Program-made: the position numbers and the translations under genes
Assembly (NCBI RefSeq): GCF_030817015.1
Contig: NZ_JAUSYS010000001.1
Location: 248,001 to 312,000, forward strand
Direction: 5' to 3'
Origin: Arthrobacter sp. V1I7
Lineage (GTDB): Bacteria > Actinomycetota > Actinomycetes > Actinomycetales > Micrococcaceae
Length of the DNA: 64,000 bases
The notes under the pieces: model-generated
Database searches by the model: none
Told to the model about the DNA's origin: nothing
Seen by the model: the letters and a program-made list of their open reading frames with translations, nothing else
Shown: piece by piece, positions 17,821 to 25,586 of the stretch
Numbering within the stretch: the stretch's first letter is position 1
Layout: each line of letters starts with the position of its first letter

Positions 17821-18902
17821 CCACCACCGAAGCCGTACCCCGCACCGCCGGGACCGCAACCGAAATTTCACGGACACACACGCTCCGGCAGGTGCTCCAG
17901 GTTCAGTCGTTCCAGATCCTGCTTGTTCTGCTGGTCATCTTCCTGGTCTTCTCAGCCCTGGCACCGGAAGTATTCCCGACGTGGGGCAATGTCCGCCAGA
18001 TCATCCAGAATGTCTCCATCCTTGGCGTCCTGGGCATCGGAATGACGTTTGTCATTGTCACGTCGGGGATCGATCTGTCCGTCGGATCCAACCTTGTTTT
18101 CTCCGGGGTAGTGGCGGCAAAGGTCATGCAGGCCATGGGCGACTCGGGTTGGAGCACGGCCCTTGTGGGTATCTTGGTCGCCGTCGGATGCGGGCTCGGC
18201 TGGGGGCTTCTCAACGGGGTTCTCATCGCGAAGGCCAAGGTGCCGCCGCTGATCGTCACCCTCGGAACACTTGGCGGCGCCTTGGGGCTGGCACAGGTCA
18301 TCACAGGTGGCGTGGACATCCGGGAAGTCCCGGCGGTGCTCCAGGACACCATCGGCTACGGCAACGTCCCGGGAACCACGCTGCCGACAATATCCCTGAT
18401 CGCGATGGTCCTTATCCTGATCTTCGGCACCGTACTCCACCGGACCAGATTCGGCCTCTACACCTTCGCCGTCGGCTCCAACGAGGAATCCGCCCGACGA
18501 GTCGGCGTGAAGGTGGATCGCCAACTGATCTCCATCTACGCACTCTCGGGCGGCCTCGCCGGCGTGGCAGGCATCCTGTCGCTGTCCCAGTACGGCACCA
18601 CTGCCATCGCGGGTCAGTCGGCGACGAACCTTAACGTCATCGCCGCCGTCGTGATCGGCGGAACTTCACTCTTCGGCGGCGTCGGCACCATCTTCGGAAC
18701 CGTCGTCGGACTCTTCATCCCCGCAGTACTACAGAACGGCTTCGTCATCGTCGGCATCCAGCCGTTCTGGCAGCAGGTGGCAGTCGGGGCCGTCCTCGTC
18801 GTCGCCGTCTATGTCGATCAGCGCCGCCGGGCTGCGGCAGCCCGGGGACATTCCGCCAAGGCTGACGGCAAGAAGAAGCTCTTCGGCCGACGGTCCCGCT
18901 GA
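17817..18902 (+). CDS. Sugar ABC transporter permease, FrcC/RbsC-like
   Basis: This CUT2 permease has 361 aa and about 8-10 helices. Diagnostic segments are GMTFVIVTSGIDLSVGS, TLGTLGGALGLAQVITGG and VVIGGTSLFGGVGTIFGT. The C-terminus is basic and cytoplasmic. It is translationally coupled to the ATPase and followed after 44 bp by the binding protein. Confidence 0.95.
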   Translation: MTTTEAVPRTAGTATEISRTHTLRQVLQVQSFQILLVLLVIFLVFSALAPEVFPTWGNVRQIIQNVSILGVLGIGMTFVIVTSGIDLSVGSNLVFSGVVAAKVMQAMGDSGWSTALVGILVAVGCGLGWGLLNGVLIAKAKVPPLIVTLGTLGGALGLAQVITGGVDIREVPAVLQDTIGYGNVPGTTLPTISLIAMVLILIFGTVLHRTRFGLYTFAVGSNEESARRVGVKVDRQLISIYALSGGLAGVAGILSLSQYGTTAIAGQSATNLNVIAAVVIGGTSLFGGVGTIFGTVVGLFIPAVLQNGFVIVGIQPFWQQVAVGAVLVVAVYVDQRRRAAAARGHSAKADGKKKLFGRRSR

Positions 18903-18946
18903 TTTCCCTTCCGTCTTAACCCCTTCAAACAAACAGGAGCCCGACA

Positions 18947-19927
18947 ATGAAGTTAACCCCTAAAATGACCCTGCTCGCTGCAGGTGTCCTCGCCGCAACG
19001 TCCCTCACGGCCTGTGCCGGCGGAAGCGCCTCGGCAGGGACTGCGGCCGGAACGCAGCCCAGGCTCACGTTCATCCAGGGTGTTGCCGGAGACGAGTTCT
19101 ACGTCAGCATGCAATGCGGCATCGACGCTGCTGCCAAGGCGGCCGGCGCAACGGTCAACACGCAGGGCCCGGCCAAGTTCGACCCGACGCTGCAAAAGCC
19201 CATTGTCGATTCCGTCGTGGCATCCCAGCCGGACGCCATCCTCATCGCGCCGACCGATGTGGCCGCGATGCAGGCGCCGTTGAAGGCGGCTGCGGCCGCC
19301 GGCATTAAGGTGATCCTCGTTGACACTACGGTGCAGGACCCTTCGTTCGCCGCGTCGGCGATCGCCTCGGACAACAAGGGCGGCGGCCTGGAGGCTTTCA
19401 AGGCAATCCAGAACCTCAGCCCCGGCGGGGGCAAAGTCCTGGTAATTTCCACCGACCCCGGCGTCTCGACAGCCGATGCCCGTGTCGCGGGCTTCGAAGA
19501 GGGCGCCAAAGCCGACCCGTCCTTCGAATACCTGGGTGTGCAGTACAGCCACAACGACCCGGCTGAAGCGGCCAAGCTCGTCTCGGCTGCCCTGGCCAAG
19601 GACCCAGACATTGTCGGCGTGTTCGCAGCCAACACCTTCGCAGCAGAAGGAACAGCAACAGGCATCCGCCAGGCCGGCAAACAGAACCAGGTCAAGATCG
19701 TCGGCTTCGATGCCGGGCCCGCGCAGGTCAAGCAGCTCAAGGACGGCGTCGTCCAGGCCCTGATCGCCCAGGAACCTGCGTCCATCGGCACGCAGGGCGT
19801 GGACCAGGCCATGAAGGCCATCAAGGGCGAGTCCACCGAGAAGGAGATCCAGACCGGGTTCAAGCAGATCACCGCGGACAACATCAGCGGTGACGGCGCC
19901 CAGTACGTCTACAAATCTTCTTGCTAA
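18947..19927 (+). CDS. Sugar-binding lipoprotein, ribose/fructose type
   Basis: This 326-aa periplasmic-binding protein (peripla_BP_4 type) has the lipobox LTAC near residue 23. The mature domain contains DSVVASQPDAILIAPTD and GVFAANTFAAEGTATGIRQAG, typical of ribose/fructose-binding proteins. CAGGAG precedes the ATG. A strong hairpin follows the stop codon and may raise its mRNA level above that of the enzymes downstream. Confidence 0.93.
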   Translation: MKLTPKMTLLAAGVLAATSLTACAGGSASAGTAAGTQPRLTFIQGVAGDEFYVSMQCGIDAAAKAAGATVNTQGPAKFDPTLQKPIVDSVVASQPDAILIAPTDVAAMQAPLKAAAAAGIKVILVDTTVQDPSFAASAIASDNKGGGLEAFKAIQNLSPGGGKVLVISTDPGVSTADARVAGFEEGAKADPSFEYLGVQYSHNDPAEAAKLVSAALAKDPDIVGVFAANTFAAEGTATGIRQAGKQNQVKIVGFDAGPAQVKQLKDGVVQALIAQEPASIGTQGVDQAMKAIKGESTEKEIQTGFKQITADNISGDGAQYVYKSSC

Positions 19928-19936
19928 CCGGCTTTC

Positions 19937-19978
19937 CGGTGCTGTTGCCCGCCCACTCACAAGCGGGCAACAGCACCG
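19937..19978 (+). terminator. Perfect 16-bp intercistronic hairpin after the binding-protein gene
   Basis: Arms 19937-19952 and 19963-19978 are perfectly complementary around a 10-nt loop. No U-run follows. Its position 10 bp after the binding-protein stop and 33 bp before the dehydrogenase start suggests a 3'-protecting or attenuating structure inside the operon, as described for malE-malF. Confidence 0.8.
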
Positions 19979-20010
19979 TCCCACCTCTCCCGACCGAAGA
20001 GAAGAATGAC

Positions 20011-21510
20011 ATGACGTCCCTGAATGAAGCGGCCCTTCCAGAACTGGAGGACCGGCTACCCATCCCCTCGTATCCTCGGCACGCCGTCCGGACAGGCATC
20101 GTGCACTTCGGCGTCGGCGGATTCCACCGCTCGCACCAAGCCATGTTCATCGACAGGCTTCTGAACCTCGGGGGCTCGCAGGACTGGGGAATTTGCGGCG
20201 TCGGCGTCCTGCCCTCGGACGCCCGCATGCACGATGTCCTCACCAACCAGGACGGCCTGTACACCCTCGTGCTGAAGGGCGCCGAAGGCACCGAACACGC
20301 CAGCATCATCGGTTCCATCACCGAATATCTCTTTGCGCCCCACGACCCCGCGGCGGTCATCCGCAAACTCGCGGATCCTGCCACCCGCATAGTCTCCCTG
20401 TCCATTACCGAGGGCGGCTACAGCATCAGTGACAGCACAGGGGAATTCGATCCGCGCACGCCGGACGTCCTCCATGACCTGGAGCCGAACACCGTTCCAG
20501 GCTCCGCGTTCGGCCTGATCACCGCAGGCCTGGCGCAGCGGCGTGAGCAGGGCACTGCCCCGTTCACCGTCATGTCATGCGACAACATCCAGGGGAACGG
20601 CAACGTCGCCCGCAAGGCGCTCGTGTCCTTCGCCCGGCTCAAGGATTCCGGGTTGGCAGGCTGGATCCGGGAAACGGTAGCTTTTCCCAACTCCATGGTG
20701 GACCGCATCACCCCCGTCACCACCGACGCCGACCGGGCTGCAGTGACCGCAACCTACGGATTTTCAGATGCATGGCCGGTGATTGCCGAACCCTTTGAGC
20801 AATGGGTCCTCGAGGACAAGTTCCCTGCCGGCCGCCCGCCCCTGGAAGACGTCGGCGTGCAGATGGTGGACGACGTCGAGCCCTATGAGGTCATGAAACT
20901 CCGGCTCCTGAACGCCAGCCACCAGGTCATGAGCTACCTCGGCTGCCTCGCCGGTTACCGGCATGTCCATGAGGTTTGCACGGATCCGCTGTTCGCCGAT
21001 TTCGTCGCAGGCTTCATGGAGAGCGAAGTGGCACCCACCCTGCGGCCCGTACCCGGCATCGATCTGCACGCCTACCGGAACGAACTCATCCACCGATTCT
21101 CCAACCCCGCCGTCAGGGACACCCTGGCCCGCCAAATGGTCGACGCCTCCGAACGGATCCCTAAATTCGTGCTGCCTGTCGTCCGTGAACAGCTCCGCCT
21201 TGGAGGCCCCGTAGTCCGGGCGGCCCTGGTGATCGCAGCCTGGGCGCGCGTTCTCGAAGGCACTGACGAACAAGGCGAACCCATCGACACCACCGACCGG
21301 CGCCTAGGCGAACTCCGCGCAGCCAGCCGAGCGGACCACACGGAACCTGGCGCCTTCCTCAACCTGACCGACGTATTCGGCGACCTGGGCCGGAACGCCC
21401 GCTTCGCCGCCGCATACCGGCAGGCCAGGGAAGCGCTGCAACGGTCCGGAGCGCGCACTGCCGTCCAGGACCTCACCGAACCTTCGATACCCACCAGGAG
21501 AACCTCATGA
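20011..21510 (+). CDS. Mannitol dehydrogenase-family (polyol/fructuronate) oxidoreductase
   Basis: This 499-aa enzyme belongs to the long-chain mannitol dehydrogenase family, which interconverts polyols or aldonates and ketoses with NAD(P). The N-terminal Rossmann domain begins with IVHFGVGGFHRSHQAMF. The C-terminal domain contains the catalytic-lysine region VEPYEVMKLRLLNASHQVMSYLG. I chose ATG 20011 (GAAGAGAAG upstream) over an in-frame start at 19921, which would lie within the hairpin. It overlaps the SDR gene by 4 bp. The substrate could be mannitol, arabinitol or fructuronate. Confidence 0.92.
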   Translation: MTSLNEAALPELEDRLPIPSYPRHAVRTGIVHFGVGGFHRSHQAMFIDRLLNLGGSQDWGICGVGVLPSDARMHDVLTNQDGLYTLVLKGAEGTEHASIIGSITEYLFAPHDPAAVIRKLADPATRIVSLSITEGGYSISDSTGEFDPRTPDVLHDLEPNTVPGSAFGLITAGLAQRREQGTAPFTVMSCDNIQGNGNVARKALVSFARLKDSGLAGWIRETVAFPNSMVDRITPVTTDADRAAVTATYGFSDAWPVIAEPFEQWVLEDKFPAGRPPLEDVGVQMVDDVEPYEVMKLRLLNASHQVMSYLGCLAGYRHVHEVCTDPLFADFVAGFMESEVAPTLRPVPGIDLHAYRNELIHRFSNPAVRDTLARQMVDASERIPKFVLPVVREQLRLGGPVVRAALVIAAWARVLEGTDEQGEPIDTTDRRLGELRAASRADHTEPGAFLNLTDVFGDLGRNARFAAAYRQAREALQRSGARTAVQDLTEPSIPTRRTS

Positions 21511-22277
21511 CCAACTCACCCACAGCCAGCGCCGCCGTCGAAGCCAAAACAGCGGGCTTCAGCGGCCGCACCATCCTTGTTACCGGGGCGAGCGGCGGCA
21601 TCGGGGCGGCCACCGTACGGCAACTCGCTGCCGCCGGGGCAAAAGTAATCGCCAGCGCCCGCACGCTCGACTCGCTGTCATCGCTCTGCGACCAGACCGG
21701 CGCGCAGCCCTTGGCCTTCGACCTGACCTCCGAGGAAAGCATCAGGGACGCCGTCGAGGGCCTCGCCCTTTGGGGTGTCGTGAACTGCGGCGGCTTCGGC
21801 GGAGAAATCGCCACCCCGCAGGACACCGACATCGACGTCTTCGACAAGGTCATCAGCGTCAACGCCCGCGGCGCCCTCCTGGTCATCAAATATGCGGTAC
21901 CTGCCATGATCCGCCAGGGCAACGGCGGCGCAATCGTCAACGTTTCCAGCCAGGCCAGCATGGTCGCGCTGCCGGGCCACATCTCCTACGGATCCTCAAA
22001 AGCCGCCCTGGACAACATCACCCGGGTGTCCGCCCTGGAACTTGGCAGGCACAACATCCGCGTCAACAGCGTCAACCCCACGGTGGTCATGACCGACATG
22101 TCCAACTCCTACTGGGGACGGCCGGAAATCGGCGGCCCCTTCCTCGAGCAAATGCCCCTCGGACGCTGGGCCGCGGTCGATGACGTCGCCGGCCCCATCG
22201 TCTTCCTGCTCAGCGACGCCGCCTCCATGATCACCGGCGCTTCCCTCCCCATCGACGGCGGCTACACCAGCCGCTGA
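21507..22277 (+). CDS. Short-chain dehydrogenase/reductase
   Basis: This classical SDR has 256 aa. The cofactor motif is VTGASGGIGAATVRQLA. The catalytic residues are the Ser in NVSSQASMVA and Tyr/Lys in YGSSKAAL. The tail ITGASLPIDGGYTSR is typical of carbonyl and sugar reductases such as L-xylulose reductase. It is coupled to the mannitol-dehydrogenase-type gene, so the two may act on consecutive hydroxyls of one polyol (inference). Confidence 0.92.
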   Translation: MTNSPTASAAVEAKTAGFSGRTILVTGASGGIGAATVRQLAAAGAKVIASARTLDSLSSLCDQTGAQPLAFDLTSEESIRDAVEGLALWGVVNCGGFGGEIATPQDTDIDVFDKVISVNARGALLVIKYAVPAMIRQGNGGAIVNVSSQASMVALPGHISYGSSKAALDNITRVSALELGRHNIRVNSVNPTVVMTDMSNSYWGRPEIGGPFLEQMPLGRWAAVDDVAGPIVFLLSDAASMITGASLPIDGGYTSR

Positions 22278-22326
22278 CCGTCCTTCCGGCGCAGGGGCGC
22301 CGCAAACTGACCTCACTTTGAAATGG

Positions 22327-22923
22327 ATGACCATGAACATGACCGAAGAACGCGCATCCGAGGCGATCATCGTCTGCGGGGTGCCGGCGAGTGGCAAAAC
22401 AACCTTTGCCCAGGATCTGGCCCGCCAGCTCCACTGGACCATCCTTGACCTGGACACCGTCACAAACCCGTTGTTTGAACACATGGGCGGCGAGTTCCTG
22501 GTGGACGTCCCCACGGCACAACCCGCCGCGCGGGCGAGCGTGAACGATATCCGCTACACCTGCCTCTTCGACACCACCCGGGAGAATCTCGCTCTGGGCA
22601 ACAGCGTGGTTGTTGTTGCCCCGTTCACTTCCGAACGCACGTTCCCGGCGGCATGGGAACGACTGGTTGAGCGGCTCGCAATTCCGGACCCGCGGGTGCA
22701 CCTCGCCTGGATGGACACCCCGCAGGGCGAGGTGGTGAGGCGCATGCAGCTCCGCGGAGCCGCACGCGACCTCGACAAGATCAAGGAACCGGAGCGTTTC
22801 CTCTCTCCCGAAGTCACGCAGCCTCCCGGCGTCGCGCATATCCGCATTGACGGCCTGCTGATGCCGCACGAACAGATCGATCATTTCCTGGCGGACTTCG
22901 CAGGGCGGAAGGCCATGCGCTGA
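22327..22923 (+). CDS. Small P-loop kinase (shikimate/gluconate kinase-like)
   Basis: About 198 aa. Walker A is GVPASGKTTFA and a DLDTVTNPLFE segment resembles the substrate-binding region of gluconate or zeta-type kinases. A lid-like RGAARDLDKIKEPERF follows. Several starts are possible (22318 TTG, 22327, 22333, 22339), none with a strong ribosome site. It is the second kinase of the operon and probably phosphorylates a catabolic intermediate. The gap after it (22924-23057) holds no gene. Confidence 0.75.
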   Translation: MTMNMTEERASEAIIVCGVPASGKTTFAQDLARQLHWTILDLDTVTNPLFEHMGGEFLVDVPTAQPAARASVNDIRYTCLFDTTRENLALGNSVVVVAPFTSERTFPAAWERLVERLAIPDPRVHLAWMDTPQGEVVRRMQLRGAARDLDKIKEPERFLSPEVTQPPGVAHIRIDGLLMPHEQIDHFLADFAGRKAMR

Positions 22924-23057
22924 GCTGCCGCTAGCGGTTCCACTCCAACCTCCCGCCAAGGGCCACACCTCCCAGAGCAGCACCCCGTACGGGGCGCGAT
23001 TCGTCGTGCCCGATTCCAGACCCCACTAGACCAAAACCACCCAATTAGGAGAACCCA

Positions 23058-23978
23058 GTGAATACACTCACCACGCTCGAACGCCGCGGCATGGCAGCGA
23101 TCTCGACCCCCAGCGGCAAGATGCTCATCGTGGCCGCCGACCAGCGCAACGGAATGAAAGCCGTGATGAACGACGCACCCGATGGGCCGAACTCCATCAC
23201 CGCCCAGCAGCTCTCCGACGCAAAGGCGGACCTAGTCCGCTACCTGGGAAACGCCGCGCCGGCGATCCTGCTCGATCCTGAAGTTGCCCTGCCCCGCGTG
23301 GCGGACGAGGGCGTACTCTCCCGCGACACCGCGCTGGTTGTGGGCCTGGACGCTTCCGGTTTCGATACGGCGGACGGCCTGCGCTACACAAAGTTCGTCC
23401 CGGGGATGTCGCCACGCAGGGCGCGCGAACTCGGCGGAGACGTCGCCAAGATGCTCTGGTACATGCGCCCCGACCTTCAGGATGCCGGCTCGCGCGTCGC
23501 GGACGAAATCCGCGAGCTCGTCAAGGCATGCACCGACGAGGGTCTCCTCCTCATCGTCGAGATCCTGGTCTACCGTCTCGAAGGCGAAAGCGAGGAAGCC
23601 TACGCCGCGGCGTTCCCCGACCTCGTTGCCGACTCTGCGCGGCTCTCCGTCGAATGCGGCGCTAAGGTGCTCAAACTGCAGTACCCGGGATCTGCCGAGG
23701 CCAGCGCCGCGGTCACCGAGGCCTCCGCCGGCGTGCCGTGGGCCGTCCTGTCCGCGGGAGTTGACCACGAGACGTTCATCAAGCAGGTCGAGATCGCGGT
23801 GGCCAATGGCGCCGGCGGTGCCATGGCGGGCCGCTCGCTGTGGAAGGACAGCATGGCAGTCTCCGCCGAAACCCGCGAGCACCTGCTGACGACACGGGCA
23901 CTCCCGCGTCTGCAAGAGCTCGAAGCCGTCGTCGACGGCACGCTTGTGGCTTCCACCGGCGGCTGGTCAGCACCCTAG
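23058..23978 (+). CDS. Class I aldolase, LacD/tagatose-1,6-bisphosphate aldolase-like
   Basis: This 306-aa TIM-barrel protein resembles LacD and the sulfofructose-phosphate aldolases. Matching segments are IVAADQRNGMKAVM near the N-terminus, ILLDPEVALPR, TKFVPGM with the likely Schiff-base Lys, LLIVEILVYRLEGE and GAKVLKLQYPG. It would cleave a ketose phosphate into dihydroxyacetone phosphate and an aldehyde. The start is GTG with AGGAG upstream. It is the last gene before the terminator, so it completes the pathway encoded by the operon. Confidence 0.88.
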   Translation: MNTLTTLERRGMAAISTPSGKMLIVAADQRNGMKAVMNDAPDGPNSITAQQLSDAKADLVRYLGNAAPAILLDPEVALPRVADEGVLSRDTALVVGLDASGFDTADGLRYTKFVPGMSPRRARELGGDVAKMLWYMRPDLQDAGSRVADEIRELVKACTDEGLLLIVEILVYRLEGESEEAYAAAFPDLVADSARLSVECGAKVLKLQYPGSAEASAAVTEASAGVPWAVLSAGVDHETFIKQVEIAVANGAGGAMAGRSLWKDSMAVSAETREHLLTTRALPRLQELEAVVDGTLVASTGGWSAP

Positions 23979-24000
23979 GGGAGCGGCACCAAACGCTAGC

Positions 24001-24036
24001 GGACGACGGCGGAAGGTCCCGCCGTCGTCCGTTTTT
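24001..24036 (+). terminator. Rho-independent terminator of the carbohydrate operon
   Basis: A 12-bp GC-rich perfect stem (24001-24012 with 24019-24030), a 6-nt loop and a following GTTTTT. It closes the operon that begins at 16253. Confidence 0.92.
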
Positions 24037-24145
24037 CCTGCACGGCGGCTCTATGTCAATTTGACTAATGCTTGCTGTGGCCCCTTCAGGCGCCCTGTAG
24101 CGTAAAGCTGCCGCAGGATGAGTGCTCCATGCCAAACTTTCAGCC

Positions 24146-24493
24146 ATGGAGCCTATGGATTGTCTGGTCATCTACGTCCCCACCGAAGCTGCGCACGCTG
24201 TGCGGCAGGCCATTGGCGATGCCGGGGCGGGCAGGCTGGGCAACTACTCGCACTGCTCGTTCAGCCTCGACGGCACCGGGCGCTTTACGCCGCTGCCGGG
24301 CGCGAATCCGACCGTCGGCGCCGTCGATTCGCCCGAGGATGTCCCGGAAACCCGGATCGAGGCGATTTATCCGCGCTCCCGGCGCAACGATGTCGTCAAC
24401 GCCGCACTGTCCGCGCACCCGTACGAGACGCCGGCGTTCATGACCTTCCCTGTCGATGCCGGCCCGCCGGACGGAACGGGCACCGCGGCCTAG
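24146..24493 (+). CDS. NIF3/YqfO C-terminal-like (CutA-fold) protein
   Basis: About 115 aa. The sequence (LVIYVPTEAAHAVRQAI, DAGAGRLGNYSHCSFS, GTGRFTPLPGANP, ALSAHPYETPAFMTFPVD) matches the CutA-like insertion domain of NIF3/YqfO proteins, here as a stand-alone gene. The role is unknown; metal or small-molecule sensing is suggested for the fold. ATG 24146 or 24155 could be the start. Its 3' end overlaps the convergent cytochrome b fragment by 4 bp. Confidence 0.82.
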   Translation: MEPMDCLVIYVPTEAAHAVRQAIGDAGAGRLGNYSHCSFSLDGTGRFTPLPGANPTVGAVDSPEDVPETRIEAIYPRSRRNDVVNAALSAHPYETPAFMTFPVDAGPPDGTGTAA

Positions 24494-24867
24494 CGGCTGC
24501 TCACCTGACCGAACAGCTTCGCGATTGGTGCCAGCACGAGCGGGCGGGCGGCGTACCAACCGGCCGCCGTGATGGCGATTGCGGCCGCGAAGAGCCAGAA
24601 CCCGACCCAGTTCACCACGTCGGTGCCGCCGAACATGTGGGTCAGGTTGCGCAGCGCACCGGTCGAGAACACCAGGAACACGTGGATGAGAATGAACAGC
24701 ACGAAAAACAGCATCGTCGGGAAGTGAAGCGCGCGCGCAGCCTCCACCGGGTAGATCTTGTTCAGCGTCTTCGCGTCTTTCGGCCAGAACTCGCTCATGC
24801 GTGCACCCGTGACCGCCGCGAGCGGGGCCGCGATGAACACCACGAGGAAGTACATGAGCTGCTGTAG
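24490..24867 (-). pseudogene. Cytochrome b (b561/PhsC-like) C-terminal part
   Basis: The frame (MYFLVVFIAAPLAAVTGARMS, WPKDAKTLNKIYPVE, ALHFPTMLFFVLFILIHVFLV) is the distal half of a membrane cytochrome b subunit related to thiosulfate reductase PhsC or Ni/Fe-hydrogenase b-type. His residues for haem ligation (ALHFP, LIHVF) are present. The upstream part of the gene is not continuous. Its missing N-terminal helix is found directly adjacent but on the opposite strand, so the gene was broken by an inversion. Confidence 0.75.
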
Positions 24868-24869
24868 GG

Positions 24870-24995
24870 GTGTCCTGGACGCCGAAGCGCGGTGGCAAGA
24901 AAATCAGCATCAACCTGTGGTTGCACCAGTCGCTCGACATTCTCTGGCTGGCCAACGGACTCATCTTTGCGGTGCTGCTGTTTGCCTCGGGCCGC
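24870..24995 (+). pseudogene. Cytochrome b N-terminal-side fragment, inverted relative to the rest
   Basis: The 42 residues beginning WTPKRGGKKISINLWLHQS and continuing DILWLANGLIFAVLLFASGR fit the helix preceding the segment at 24490-24867 in PhsC-like cytochromes. The fragment lies head-to-head with that segment at about 24868. It runs in frame into an amidohydrolase fragment, giving a chimeric 255-codon frame ending at 25637 that is unlikely to be functional. Confidence 0.65.
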
Positions 24996-25560
24996 TCTGG
25001 GTGCGGACGCGTCGATGCTGTCGCGCCCGGCAAACCGGTCTACGCCTTCGCATACGACGTCCACTCGGTGTGTGTGAATACGGCGGCACTGACTGAACTC
25101 GGGATCACCAGCAGCACTCCGAACCCTCCTGGTGGCACGATCAAGCGCGACTCCGAAGGGCACGCGACGGGCTACATCGACGAAACAGCGTTCCGCAACA
25201 TCGTTCTCCCTTTCCTTGACGCGCGAGCGAGCGAGAACGAGAACGAGGCGAGCCTTACGGCCGTTCAACGTGCTTACCGGGAGACCGGTGTCACCACGGC
25301 CTGCGACATGTGTTTCAACGAATCTGATCTCATGACGTTTCGGCGCGCGGCAGAGGCGGGCAAGTTGACAAGCCGGCTTATCGCCTATTGGCGGGTGAAC
25401 AATACGGGCTCGGTCGAAGACAACATCGCCCAAGTGCACCGGGTGGCCGCTCTCGCCGTCGAACACACCTCACCCTGGCTCCCGGTGGTGGGAATCAAAA
25501 TGATCCTGGAACAATCGACGGCTGCACCGCCGAGGCCCCTTCCCGCCGGTGACCGCTGCG
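24996..25560 (+). pseudogene. Amidohydrolase (YtcJ-like), internal fragment
   Basis: The frame shows YtcJ-type amidohydrolase features: GKPVYAFAYDVHSVCVNTAALTELGI, GTIKRDSEGHATGYIDE and YRETGVTTACDMCF. It lacks the N-terminal metal-binding HxH region. A small indel follows IKMIL near 25510, where TIDGCTA appears in another frame. The matching C-terminus lies on the minus strand at 28160-28651, so the gene has been split and partly inverted. Confidence 0.75.
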
Positions 25561-25586
25561 CGATGTGCAACGCCGCCGTCATTGTG

